From positions 1-28,229 of the forward strand of contig JAFAFF010000011.1 in the NCBI GenBank assembly GCA_023423605.1: a stretch of 28,229 nucleotides of DNA, in the 5' to 3' direction. Source of the stretch: Pseudomonadota bacterium (lineage in GTDB: Bacteria; Pseudomonadota; Gammaproteobacteria; Xanthomonadales; Xanthomonadaceae). Positions 8,016 to 15,230 of the stretch are shown piece after piece. Each line of letters opens with the position of its first letter. Position 1 is the stretch's first letter. The translations under genes were made by a program, and so were the position numbers. The notes under the pieces were generated by a model, which did not search any database, was not told where the DNA came from, and saw only the letters and a program-made list of their open reading frames with translations.

Positions 8016-8365
8016 GTGCCACCAACGCCCGACAGGGCATCCTCTCCCTTGCCGTGAAGGACAAGGCCGCGCTGTACAGCGCCTACATGCCGTTCGTGAA
8101 GAACGGCGGCCTGTTCGTGCCGACACCCAAGCGCTATTTCCTGGGCGATGAAGTCTTCCTGCTGCTGACCCTGCCCGATTCCAGCGAGCGCTTGCCGGTG
8201 GCCGCCAAGGTGATCTGGGTGACGCCTGCCGGCGCGCAGGGAAACCGTCCGGCCGGCATCGGCGTGCAGCTGGCCGACGGGCCGGAAGGCGAGACCGTGC
8301 GGCACCGGGTGGAGACCCTGCTGGCGGGCCTGACCGGCTCGGAAAAGCCGACCAGCACGATGTGA
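8012..8365 (+). CDS. pilZ: Type IV pilus PilZ domain protein
   Basis: Needed for type IV pilus biogenesis. In Xanthomonas the orthologue acts by contacting FimX and the assembly ATPase PilB. The protein has 117 residues, essentially one PilZ domain. The segment KNGGLFVPT replaces the usual D/NxSxxG box, and no RxxxR motif is present near the N-terminus. By known family behaviour it should not bind cyclic-di-GMP itself. ATG 8012 overlaps the holB stop as ATGA, with AGGGGAAATCG just upstream. It is the last gene of the run, and the tRNA-Val promoter starts 19 bases after its stop. Confidence 0.92.
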   Translation: MSATNARQGILSLAVKDKAALYSAYMPFVKNGGLFVPTPKRYFLGDEVFLLLTLPDSSERLPVAAKVIWVTPAGAQGNRPAGIGVQLADGPEGETVRHRVETLLAGLTGSEKPTSTM

Positions 8366-8384
8366 AAGTGGCTTCTGAAAAGTG

Positions 8385-8412
8385 TTGACGCTCCCGGGAA
8401 AGCCCCTATAAT
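8385..8412 (+). promoter_or_regulatory. Sigma-70 promoter of tRNA-Val
   Basis: TTGACG at 8385-8390 and a perfect TATAAT at 8407-8412 are separated by 16 bases. The tRNA begins 18 bases after the -10, so a start near 8419 leaves a short 5' leader. This is the strongest consensus promoter in the window. Confidence 0.92.
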
Positions 8413-8430
8413 GAGCGGCTCAGCAGCATC

Positions 8431-8505
8431 GGGCGGTTAGCTCAGCGGTAGAGCATTGCCTTCACACGGCAAGGGTCACAAGTTCGAACCTTGTACCGCC
8501 CACCA
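8431..8505 (+). tRNA. tRNA-Val (anticodon CAC)
   Basis: A complete 75-base cloverleaf. Acceptor arms are GGGCGGT and ACCGCCC, the D arm is GCTC/GAGC, and the anticodon stem TTGCC/GGCAA holds the loop TTCACAC with CAC at 34-36. The T arm is ACAAG/CTTGT with loop TTCGAAC. The discriminator is A at 8502, and CCA is encoded at 8503-8505. It reads the GUG codon, the most used Val codon type in GC-rich genes. It has its own promoter and terminator. Confidence 0.97.
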
Positions 8506-8537
8506 AATAAATCCCTGATTATTCAGGTGATATGAAG

Positions 8538-8561
8538 AAGCCGGCCCTGAGCCGGCTTTTT
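8538..8561 (+). terminator. Intrinsic terminator of tRNA-Val
   Basis: Arms AAGCCGGC (8538-8545) and GCCGGCTT (8551-8558) surround a CCTGA loop, and the T-run extends to 8561. It lies 33 bases after the tRNA end and closes that transcription unit. Confidence 0.9.
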
Positions 8562-8591
8562 CGTGGCTTCAGGTTGACAGCAGGAGACGCT

Positions 8592-8785
8592 ATGGATCCG
8601 AAGACGCTGCACGACCTGAAACTTGCCGTCGCCGTTGCCATCTTCGTCGCGCCGCGATGCAGATGCTTGCCGACAAGTTTAGCCCCGACTATCTGACCGG
8701 CCAACGTGACCCGAAGGTGCCTCAGTGGGTCAAGGGCCTGGTGCTGGTTGACGCTTGTCGCATCTGCGGCGGTTGCTATCCTTGA
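8592..8785 (+). pseudogene. Small hypothetical gene with probable frameshift
   Basis: I do not recognise this gene. AGGAG at 8582-8586 lies 5 bases before ATG 8592. The first frame reads MDPKTLHDLKLAVAVAIF and then runs into low-quality sequence and an early stop (34 codons). From about 8650 a second frame gives a fluent, coding-like peptide with segments AMQMLADKFSPDYLTGQ, DPKVPQWVKGLVLVDA and CRICGGCYP, ending with TGA at 8783. The two halves would form one protein of about 64 residues with a Cys-rich tail (three Cys in the last eight residues). A one-base indel near 8645-8656, or a sequencing error, explains the break. Confidence 0.4.
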
Positions 8786-9197
8786 GTGCATAACGCCTAT
8801 CGGTTGAGCGCTGCACGGAGCGGGCTGCTGCTGGTCGTCGCGGCAGTTTTGCTGCTGGCCGCCTCGATCCGGTCCATCCGATCCACCACCTGGGGGAGTG
8901 GGTCAATACAGGGATGCCAAGCGATCCCAGGGGATTCCACGCGTCATTGCGCGTTGCCTCCTTATGTCGCCCGATGTCGTGATCGCAGGGGCGCCGTTGG
9001 TCATGATGTTTTCAATGAGCTGGCGTCCAGCGTCGTCGGCCGAATGCTGGTTACACGGTCCAAGGTGGCATCGTGCTGCAACCGGCGACGCTGGCCCCGC
9101 ATCAAAGGTGTTGGACTCCCCTGGAACCAGCACCATGGATATCGAGACGCCAAGACGTACCTCAGCTTTATCGACAAGTCCGCTGACCCGGAATGTC
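8786..9197 (+). other. Region without a confident gene; possibly degenerate coding DNA
   Basis: This 412-base stretch has lower GC and mixed codon use. A GTG at 8786 opens a frame with a signal-like segment (SGLLLVVAAVLLLAASI), but after about 30 residues the sequence no longer looks like protein. Another frame then reads HPIHHLGEWVNTGMPSD before a stop. No complete gene, RNA or known repeat is supported. The pattern fits a decayed secreted-protein gene just upstream of the protease-like gene. Confidence 0.3.
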
Positions 9198-10118
9198 GTG
9201 CTACGGTCCTGCCCACCGGGCCGATCCTGGTGTTGCTGGATTGCCTGGCTGGCCTTCGCGATCTGCCTGTCTCAGCTTGCGGCCGCAGCTCCAGGACCTG
9301 AAAGGGTGTGCTCACGGGCCATGGCTGCCGGCGAGCTCCTCATCGACGTTCCATTCGAGATTGTCGACGGACGAATCTATGTGGACGCGCAGGTCAACGA
9401 TGCAGGTCCCTTCCGCTTCGCAGTCGATTCGGGCGCAAGCGGGATGGCGCGTGCCGACGTCCGTCTGGTGCAGGCATTGAACTTGCCCGCGGGTGGCGCC
9501 ACGCTGAACTCCGATGGCGTCCGGACCGTGGATGAGGCGACTGTTCGCTTCGACGCGCTGGCGTTGGAGAAAGTACGGCGTGAAGGCATCACCGCCATTA
9601 CCAGGAATTACAACGCACGCCAGGCCGAGGGGGCGTTCGATGGCATCCTGGCACGCGATTTCTTCAGCGATGGCCTGCTTGCGATCGACTTCCCGCAACA
9701 GCGCCTGCGCTTTCACCGCGACCAGGGGCTGCAGCCCAGCGATCCAGGCACGATGCCGTACACGCGCGCGTTCCGTATTCCTGTGCAGATCGGTGCCATC
9801 ACGACCGAAGCGCAGCTGGACACCGGTGCGAATGTCACGTTGGTGTTGCCCACCGCGATCTACCAGCGGATTTCCAGAAAATCCGTTGACGCGGAGGGCA
9901 GGTTGAGCCTCAGCCATGGTGAGGTTGATGGGGCGCGCGTATGCCTTGACGGGCCGTTGCGGGTCGGGGAGGTGGCGTTACGCAATATCGAAGCGCGCGT
10001 GTCGGAGCGCTACCCGGAGATTGTGGTAGGGGCACACGCGTTGCAGGATACGATCGTGCTCATTGACCAGCGCACGAAACGGGTTGCAGTCTGTCACGGC
10101 AGCCATGAGGGGGGCTGA
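9198..10118 (+). CDS. Secreted retropepsin-like aspartyl protease family protein
   Basis: Predicted secreted or periplasmic protein of 306 residues with two aspartyl-protease-type motifs. FAVDSGASG has Asp77 and AQLDTGANVTLV has Asp208, and hydrophobic beta-strand sequence follows each. Two DT/SG motifs in one chain suggest a single-chain, internally duplicated fold rather than a homodimer. An N-terminal signal-like stretch (WIAWLAFAICLSQLAAAA) precedes the mature part. The start is uncertain: GTG 9198 is chosen because it leaves a normal signal peptide. The same frame is open upstream to 8898, but that part is not protein-like. The substrate is unknown. There is no operon partner, and the region upstream looks decayed. 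Confidence 0.7.
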   Translation: MLRSCPPGRSWCCWIAWLAFAICLSQLAAAAPGPERVCSRAMAAGELLIDVPFEIVDGRIYVDAQVNDAGPFRFAVDSGASGMARADVRLVQALNLPAGGATLNSDGVRTVDEATVRFDALALEKVRREGITAITRNYNARQAEGAFDGILARDFFSDGLLAIDFPQQRLRFHRDQGLQPSDPGTMPYTRAFRIPVQIGAITTEAQLDTGANVTLVLPTAIYQRISRKSVDAEGRLSLSHGEVDGARVCLDGPLRVGEVALRNIEARVSERYPEIVVGAHALQDTIVLIDQRTKRVAVCHGSHEGG

Positions 10119-10365
10119 TACATTGTCTGGCTCATCGGCCACCGCCGCATCCAGTATTTCCAGGATCGCGCCCAGGCCCTGCCGCGTGTGTTCCATGAAG
10201 ATGGCGTCCTGCCTCCAGCGCAGCCATCGTGCCCCAGTCATGGAGCGCTGGGTTCATGAGCAAAGCTGCATAAGTGCGGTGTCAGGTGTAGGTTTATCAG
10301 CAGGGTTCCCGCAGATGGCTCAGATGGATCGCGACAAACCGCGCCAGGCCGACGCTGGCTGGGTT

Positions 10366-10388
10366 TGCCGGGCAGAGCCCGGCACTAC
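10366..10388 (-). repeat. SMAG-type REP unit, minus orientation
   Basis: 23-bp unit reading TGCCGGGCAGAG then CCCGGCACTAC on the plus strand, so its GTAG head faces right. Arms GCCGGGC and GCCCGGC pair around a short loop. Confidence 0.85.
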
Positions 10389-10469
10389 CGATGCGGCGCG
10401 GGCCGGCTTCACCTGCGTCATATCGTCGCATCGGCTGATCGTGGGGCCGCCTGCGCCACGCCCTGTCGG

Positions 10470-10475
10470 TAGAAT
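10470..10475 (+). promoter_or_regulatory. Possible -10 element giving a leaderless DUF2946 transcript
   Basis: TAGAAT ends 7 bases before the GTG at 10483, which would place the transcription start on the start codon. No Shine-Dalgarno sequence is visible for this gene. Leaderless genes with such spacing are common in Xanthomonadaceae. No good -35 is seen. Confidence 0.35.
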
Positions 10476-10482
10476 CCACGTG

Positions 10483-10989
10483 GTGCGTCATTCCCGACTC
10501 CATCGCCGGCTCCAGGCCCTGGCATGGCTTGCCATGCTGCTGGTGCTGTGCGCGCCGCCGGTCAGCCGGTGGCTGGCGTCGGCGCACCCGGCGCCCATGG
10601 CGGCGCACGTTGTGCAGCCTGCCGTGTCGTCGCATGCACCGCATGGCGACGATGGCCCTGCCGAGGCGATGGCCGCCGACCACGCGCATCACCACGACAT
10701 GTCCGCGCACATGGACCATCACGCCTCGCCGGCGCTTGATGCGGATTCGCCTCCCTTGCCCGCGGCGGACCCTCATGCCGATCATGAAATGGGCGTGGAC
10801 TGCGATTACTGCCTGATCGCGGCGCGTCTGATCACCCTGCTGGTGGCAGTCCTGTTGCTGCTGGTGCCATCGGCGCCGGTCTGTCGCGCGCTGGTGGGCG
10901 CGGTGCAGGCGTTGCCGGCACGGTGGATGGGCACGTTGGGCGCCCGTGGTCCGCCGGTGCGCGTTGCCTGGGCCATGCGCACTTTCTGA
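10483..10989 (+). CDS. DUF2946 family protein, His-rich
   Basis: Predicted membrane-anchored protein of 168 residues, likely exposed to the periplasm. A hydrophobic segment lies at about residues 9-25 (ALAWLAMLLVLCAPPV), followed by a His-rich stretch (DHAHHHDMSAHMDHH and PHADHEMG). The family hallmark CDYC lies just before a second hydrophobic helix (LITLLVAVLLLLVPSAPV). His clusters plus a CxxC pair suggest metal binding. DUF2946 genes are often found beside TonB-dependent copper or siderophore receptors, and here the next gene is such a receptor. Start GTG 10483 (or 10480) is the only one that gives a normal N-terminus. The function is unproven; a role in copper or iron handling is inference. 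Confidence 0.72.
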   Translation: MRHSRLHRRLQALAWLAMLLVLCAPPVSRWLASAHPAPMAAHVVQPAVSSHAPHGDDGPAEAMAADHAHHHDMSAHMDHHASPALDADSPPLPAADPHADHEMGVDCDYCLIAARLITLLVAVLLLLVPSAPVCRALVGAVQALPARWMGTLGARGPPVRVAWAMRTF

Positions 10990-11025
10990 TTCGCTGTTGA
11001 CGCGTGGATTCCGGTTTTCCGGGGT

Positions 11026-11048
11026 TGCCGGGCAGAGCCCGGCACTAC
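11026..11048 (-). repeat. SMAG-type REP unit, minus orientation
   Basis: 23-bp unit identical in sequence to the one at 10366-10388. It is the first of three in the gap before the TonB receptor gene. Confidence 0.85.
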
Positions 11049-11069
11049 GGAACGTCGGTGCGGGCTGTC

Positions 11070-11092
11070 TGCCGGGCAGAGCCCGATACCAC
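11070..11092 (-). repeat. Degenerate SMAG-type REP unit, minus orientation
   Basis: TGCCGGGCAGAG then CCCGATACCAC: the left arm is intact and the right arm is altered. It lies 21 bases after the preceding unit in the same direction. Confidence 0.65.
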
Positions 11093-11155
11093 GGGATATC
11101 GTTCGGTCTCCATGCATCGGTCGGACCCTGCGTGCGCATGCGCGTGACGAAGCGT

Positions 11156-11178
11156 TGCCAGCCAGCGGCTGGCATTAC
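11156..11178 (-). repeat. REP unit of a variant stem class, minus orientation
   Basis: TGCCAGCCAGCG then GCTGGCATTAC. It has the same 23-bp length and GTAnn head as the other units, but a different stem (GCCAGCC/GGCTGGC). It therefore marks a second subfamily of the same element type. Confidence 0.75.
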
Positions 11179-11239
11179 GCGATACACGAGCCATTGATGC
11201 TGCCCCGCACTGCGGGGCGGCCCTGCATGCCATGGAAAA

Positions 11240-13378
11240 ATGAAAACGAATTCGATTCCCGGTCGTCACCGCTGGGCAGTCCTGCCTGCGCTGTGCCTTT
11301 GCCTGCTTCATGCGCCTACGGGCAGGGCGCATGAAGCCTTGCCTCCTGCGACACTGGATACCGTGCGCGTGGTGGATACACGCAGCGGTGAACTGTCGGC
11401 CACCGCCGCCGCGGGATCTGCGCTTGCCCTGAGCGTGCTGCAGACGCCGGCCAGTCTCAGTGTCATTTCCCGCGATGAACTGGAACAGCGCGGCGATGCC
11501 AATCTCAACGATGCCATCACCCGTGCAGGGGCCATCAGCGCCATGCCGCATCCGGGCAATGGCCTGAGCGCGCTGTCCAGCCGCGGCTTCACCGACAGCG
11601 CTTCGGTGATGCGCCTGTACGATGGTCTGCGTCAGTATGGCGGCGTCGGCGTCACTTTTCCCTTTGATACCTGGTCGGTCGAACGGATCGAGGTACTGCG
11701 TGGTCCGGCGTCGGTAATCCATGGCGATGGCGCCATCGGCGGTGTGATCAACATCGTGCCGAAGAAGCCTTCTCGCGGCGCCGTGGAAAACGAGATCAGC
11801 GTGACGGTCGGCAGCGAGGACACCGCCCGGCTCGGCTTCGGCAGTGGAGGCGCACTGTCATCGGCGCTGGCCTACCGCCTGGATGTCAGCGGCAACTACA
11901 GCAGTGGCTGGGTGGATCGGGGGCATAACGGCGATGCCACGTTCTCCGGCGCGTTGCTGTGGCAGGCGCAGCCGGACCTGCAGTTCACCCTGACACACGC
12001 GGAAGGTTACCAGCGGCCGATGCGCTATTTCGGTACGCCGCTGGTGGATGGCCGGCAGCTGGATGCGCTTCGCCACCGGAACTACAACGTGGCCGACAGC
12101 CTGATCCGCTTCCGTGACCGCTGGACCCAGCTGGACGCCGCCTGGACACCCAGCCGCGACGTGGAATGGCGGACGCGCCTCTACCAGGTGGACAGCCAGC
12201 GCGACTGGCGCAATGCGGAGGCCTATGTCCATGACGGGGGAACCGGGCTGATCGACCGTACCGACAACACCCGCATCACCCACGACCAGGACCAGACCGG
12301 GCTGACCTCCACGGTGCGCGTGCACGCTCCGCTGGGGGGCTTCTCCCATACATTCGTCGTCGGCGCCGATGCCAACCGCGCGCATTTCCGGCATACGAAC
12401 AACACGTATTCGGGCAGCTCGGGACCCGTGGACCCGTTCCGTCCAGTGCCGGGCAAATTCGTCAGCGATGCCCCCAACCTGCCGCGCTATCGCAACAGTG
12501 CCGAACAATATGCGCTGTTCGTGGAAGATCACCTGGCCGTGGGTGAGCGCTGGTCGCTGCTGGGCGGGCTGCGCCATGACCGCGCAAGCATCGATCGTAC
12601 CGATCTGATCAGTGGCCAGCCGGCGTTCTCGAAGACCTATTCCAGTACCGGCTGGCGAGCCGGCACGGTGTTCGCGCTGCAGCCCATGCTCAGCCTGTAT
12701 GCGCAATATTCGCAGGCCGCCGATCCGGTCAGCGGGTTGCTGATGATCAGTCCGGGCAACAGTCATTTCGATCTCGCCAGGGGCCGGCAGCTGGAAATCG
12801 GCATGAAGCAGGCGTTCGACGGCGGTGAGTGGACGCTGGCCGCCTACCGCATCCGCAAGACCGGCCTGCTCAGCCGCGATCCGCTGGAACCCTCCCGCAG
12901 CGTCCAGGTCGGCGCACAGGCATCGAAGGGTATCGAAGCATCGTTGAACTGGTCCTTCGCGCCGCACTGGTCGCTGGATGCCAACGCCACCGTGCTCAAG
13001 GCCGAATTCGAGGACTTCCTGGAGGCCAGTGGTTCGCCGGTGGTGACGGTTTCCCGCGCCGGCAAGGTGCCGCCGAACGTGGCCGAACGCCTGGCCAACG
13101 TGTGGCTGGGCTGGCAGTTCCTGCCTGCATGGAATCTCGCCGGTGGCCTGCGCCACGTCGGTAAGCGCTATGCGAACAACGCCAATACGCTGGTACTGCC
13201 CGGATACACCACCACCGATCTCGCACTCACGTGGCAGTCCGGCGCGCGCACGCGGGTCGCGGCGCGGGTGTTCAACGTCTTCGACAGGACGTTCTACACC
13301 ACCGCGTACTACACCGATACGCAGTGGCTGCTCGGTGCCGACCGGCGCGTGGAAGTGTCCTTCGACCATCGATTCTGA
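11240..13378 (+). CDS. TonB-dependent siderophore-type receptor
   Basis: Outer-membrane receptor for TonB-driven uptake of a metal chelate. The 712-residue protein has a signal peptide ending near GRAHE and a possible TonB box (LDTVRVV). The plug domain (about residues 70-180) contains QTPASLSVISRDEL, LSSRGF, VERIEVLRGPASV and GAIGGVINIV. A long beta-barrel follows and ends in Phe. The motifs match the FhuA/FpvA-type receptor family, so a siderophore is the likely ligand. The DUF2946 neighbour leaves copper possible. ATG 11240 has only a weak GGA before it, and a three-codon mini-frame (ATG GAA AAA TGA) at 11232 overlaps it as ATGA. The PepSY gene starts 11 bases after its stop, so the two form an operon. 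Confidence 0.92.
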   Translation: MKTNSIPGRHRWAVLPALCLCLLHAPTGRAHEALPPATLDTVRVVDTRSGELSATAAAGSALALSVLQTPASLSVISRDELEQRGDANLNDAITRAGAISAMPHPGNGLSALSSRGFTDSASVMRLYDGLRQYGGVGVTFPFDTWSVERIEVLRGPASVIHGDGAIGGVINIVPKKPSRGAVENEISVTVGSEDTARLGFGSGGALSSALAYRLDVSGNYSSGWVDRGHNGDATFSGALLWQAQPDLQFTLTHAEGYQRPMRYFGTPLVDGRQLDALRHRNYNVADSLIRFRDRWTQLDAAWTPSRDVEWRTRLYQVDSQRDWRNAEAYVHDGGTGLIDRTDNTRITHDQDQTGLTSTVRVHAPLGGFSHTFVVGADANRAHFRHTNNTYSGSSGPVDPFRPVPGKFVSDAPNLPRYRNSAEQYALFVEDHLAVGERWSLLGGLRHDRASIDRTDLISGQPAFSKTYSSTGWRAGTVFALQPMLSLYAQYSQAADPVSGLLMISPGNSHFDLARGRQLEIGMKQAFDGGEWTLAAYRIRKTGLLSRDPLEPSRSVQVGAQASKGIEASLNWSFAPHWSLDANATVLKAEFEDFLEASGSPVVTVSRAGKVPPNVAERLANVWLGWQFLPAWNLAGGLRHVGKRYANNANTLVLPGYTTTDLALTWQSGARTRVAARVFNVFDRTFYTTAYYTDTQWLLGADRRVEVSFDHRF

Positions 13379-13389
13379 GGACGATTGCC

Positions 13390-14889
13390 ATGTCGCTGCG
13401 ATCCACCGCCCGGCGCTGGATCTACCTGACCCACCGGTGGCTGGGCATCGGTGGGTGTCTGTTGATGCTGCTCTGGTTCGCCAGCGGCATGGTGATGCTG
13501 TTCATCGGCTACCCGAAGCTGACGCCATGGGAACGGCTTGCCGCGCTGCCGGCACTGGCCGATGGCGATGGCCTGAAGGGGTTGTCGGCGCTGCCGGCGG
13601 ATGTCCAGCGGGCACCGGAATCGGTGGTGTTGACCACGGTGCGCGGTGAGCCCGTGTACGTGGTCCGGATGGGCAAGGATGCCGGAGCCTGGTCGGCGCG
13701 CAGTGGACTGCCCATGGCAACGGTGGACGTGGCGCGGGCCGAAGCCGCGGCGATGCGTTTTGCAGGCGCTCCTGCGCTGGGCGCAACGCGGCAGGTCGAT
13801 GAAGACCGCTGGACGCATTCGCGTGGCTTGAATCCACATCGGCCGCTCTACCGGGTGGAGGTGGGCGGCGAACACCCCGGCAGCGTGTACGTGTCATCGC
13901 GTACCGGCGAAGTGGTGCTGGATGCGCCCGTGCTGCAGCAGCGCTGGAACTACGTGGGGGCATGGCTGCACTGGCTGTACTTCCTGCGCATGCAACCGAC
14001 CGATCCAGTGTGGACGTGGACGGTCATCGTGTTGTCCGCGTTGTGCACCGTGGCGGCGATCAGCGGCATCGTGGTGGGCATCTGGCGCTGGAAGTTCCGT
14101 GGGCGTTACCGTTCCGGCGCCAGGACGCCCTACATCGAGCCCTGGATGCGCTGGCACCATCTGCTGGGGTTGCTGGCCAGCGCGTTCGTGCTTGCCTGGA
14201 TATCCAGTGGCCTGATGTCGATGAATCCGCTGGGGGTTTTCAGCAGCGCACACGCGGCCATGGATGAGGTGCGGTACCGGGGTGGCATGCCGTCGGTGCA
14301 GGGCAGGATGGCCGAACCGGCATCGCTGCTGCCGGCGTTACGGACGAGGGGATTCGTGCCGGTGGAACTGCAGTGGCGGCGTATCGACGGTGTGCTGTTC
14401 GCGGTGGCGCTGGATGGCCGCGGCGACAGCCGCATCGTCAGCCAGGGCGAAGGTGGCCTGCAGGTGGCGTACACGTTGCCGGAAAGCGGCGTGCGCGGAA
14501 CGGTGACAGCATTGGTGGATGCGCCGCTGCGCGCGTTCCATGTGCTGCATTCCGCTGACAGCTACTTCTACCCGCGCGCGCCGGAAGCGATGAACGGCGC
14601 GCTGGTGCGACGGTTTCCGGTGGCGGTGGCCGAGTTCGACGATGCTGATGCCACGCGCGTCTATATGGATCTGGCAACGGGCGACCCGCTTCTGGTCCTG
14701 GGCGAGCGCGAACGGGCCGGGCGGTGGCTGTTCAATTTCCTGCACAGCTGGGACCTGCCGCCCATGCTGCGCGCGGAGAACACGCGGCTGGGCAGCCTGC
14801 TGCTGTTGAGCAGCCTGGGCACCGCGCTCTGCGCCACGGCGCTGGTGATCGGCTGGCGACGCCTGCGCCGGAGGCTCCGCTCCGCCTGA
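13390..14889 (+). CDS. PepSY-associated transmembrane protein
   Basis: Inner-membrane protein of 499 residues from the PepSY-TM family, often encoded beside TonB receptors and thought to take part in reducing or releasing metal from imported chelates. Four transmembrane segments are visible: about 18-40 (GIGGCLLMLLWFASGMVMLF), 213-237 (WTVIVLSALCTVAAISGIVV), 257-280 (LLGLLASAFVLAWISSGLM) and near the C-terminus (LLLLSSLGTALCATALVIGW). Membrane-flanking His residues in THRWLGIG and MRWHHLLG are typical positions for heme ligands in this family. ATG 13390 follows GAGGACGATTGCC, giving 11 bases between the receptor stop and this start. A strong inverted repeat just after the stop probably ends the operon. 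Confidence 0.88.
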   Translation: MSLRSTARRWIYLTHRWLGIGGCLLMLLWFASGMVMLFIGYPKLTPWERLAALPALADGDGLKGLSALPADVQRAPESVVLTTVRGEPVYVVRMGKDAGAWSARSGLPMATVDVARAEAAAMRFAGAPALGATRQVDEDRWTHSRGLNPHRPLYRVEVGGEHPGSVYVSSRTGEVVLDAPVLQQRWNYVGAWLHWLYFLRMQPTDPVWTWTVIVLSALCTVAAISGIVVGIWRWKFRGRYRSGARTPYIEPWMRWHHLLGLLASAFVLAWISSGLMSMNPLGVFSSAHAAMDEVRYRGGMPSVQGRMAEPASLLPALRTRGFVPVELQWRRIDGVLFAVALDGRGDSRIVSQGEGGLQVAYTLPESGVRGTVTALVDAPLRAFHVLHSADSYFYPRAPEAMNGALVRRFPVAVAEFDDADATRVYMDLATGDPLLVLGERERAGRWLFNFLHSWDLPPMLRAENTRLGSLLLLSSLGTALCATALVIGWRRLRRRLRSA

Positions 14890-14893
14890 AAAA

Positions 14894-14935
14894 GGGGACG
14901 GAGGTGGTTAATTGAAAATAACCACCTCCGTCCCC
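14894..14935. terminator. Perfect 17-bp inverted repeat, probable terminator
   Basis: Arms GGGGACGGAGGTGGTTA (14894-14910) and TAACCACCTCCGTCCCC (14919-14935) flank an 8-base loop, directly after the PepSY stop. Five A bases precede the left arm, so it would act as an intrinsic terminator for minus-strand transcripts. On plus it lacks a T-run but is very stable. Such long repeats recur in Stenotrophomonas genomes. Confidence 0.75.
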
Positions 14936-15098
14936 CTTGTATGGGGCGGGGAGCATGCCTAACATCCGCAACGGGACGCAGCGTGGTCTTGCGCTGCGGA
15001 GCAGAAGGGATCGACCGGCTGGGGAGCCTGGTCAACCGGCTATGCGCATGTTCTGCGCTGCTGTTGGACATCCCTGCTCGGCAAGGAGGCGAAAAATC

Positions 15099-15230
15099 AT
15101 GTCGGCTGTGACGTGTGTCACGGACCGGTTCCGTTTTCGCGTGTTAGATCGGCACGGGGGATCGTCGCGGCGGACAGCCGCGCCGGTGCAGGTGTCGACA
15201 GCAGGGGGAGTGTCATGGGTATCGCGATAG
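15099..15230 (+). CDS. Possible 43-residue small ORF or leader
   Basis: I do not recognise it. An unusually good Shine-Dalgarno sequence, AAGGAGG at 15083-15089, lies 9 bases before ATG 15099. The frame encodes 43 residues (MSAVTCVTDRFRFRVLD, then SSRRTAAPVQVSTAGG, ending VSR). Its stop overlaps the first 16 bases of the downstream membrane-protein gene, so it could couple translation. Against it, a Clp/CRP-like operator falls inside the frame and the peptide has no recognisable feature. It may be either a true small gene or a chance frame. Confidence 0.35.
   Translation: MSAVTCVTDRFRFRVLDRHGGSSRRTAAPVQVSTAGGVSWVSR
15107..15122 (+). promoter_or_regulatory. Clp/CRP-like binding site
   Basis: TGTGA, six bases, then TCACG: nine of ten bases fit the CRP consensus, which the Xanthomonas regulator Clp also uses. 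A TTAGAT hexamer at 15144-15149 predicts a transcription start near 15156. That would put the site centre at -41.5, the class II activator position. The -10 match is modest. Confidence 0.45.

Larger units (their letters stand above)
10119..10482. other. Intergenic region with one REP unit and a possible promoter
   Basis: 364 bases between the protease-like gene and the DUF2946 gene. It holds one SMAG unit (10366-10388) and a TAGAAT hexamer at 10470-10475 close to the next start. A minus-strand frame (start near 10196, EHTRQGLGAILEILDAAVADE) looks protein-like for about 35 residues and then runs antisense into the protease-like gene. It may be a gene remnant but is too weak to call. Confidence 0.5.

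Noticed and set aside
9978..10241. Minus frame with protein-like start (EHTRQGLGAILEILDAAVADE)
   Set aside because: Only about 35 residues look coding before it becomes antisense to the protease-like gene; no ribosome site was seen.
11202..11219. CCCCGC/GCGGGG hairpin just before the TonB receptor gene as a terminator
   Set aside because: The stem is short, no T-run follows, and the gene start is only about 20 bases away.
11858..13369. Minus-strand 503-codon frame antisense to the TonB receptor
   Set aside because: No recognisable motif; it is a shadow of the receptor gene in a GC-rich region.
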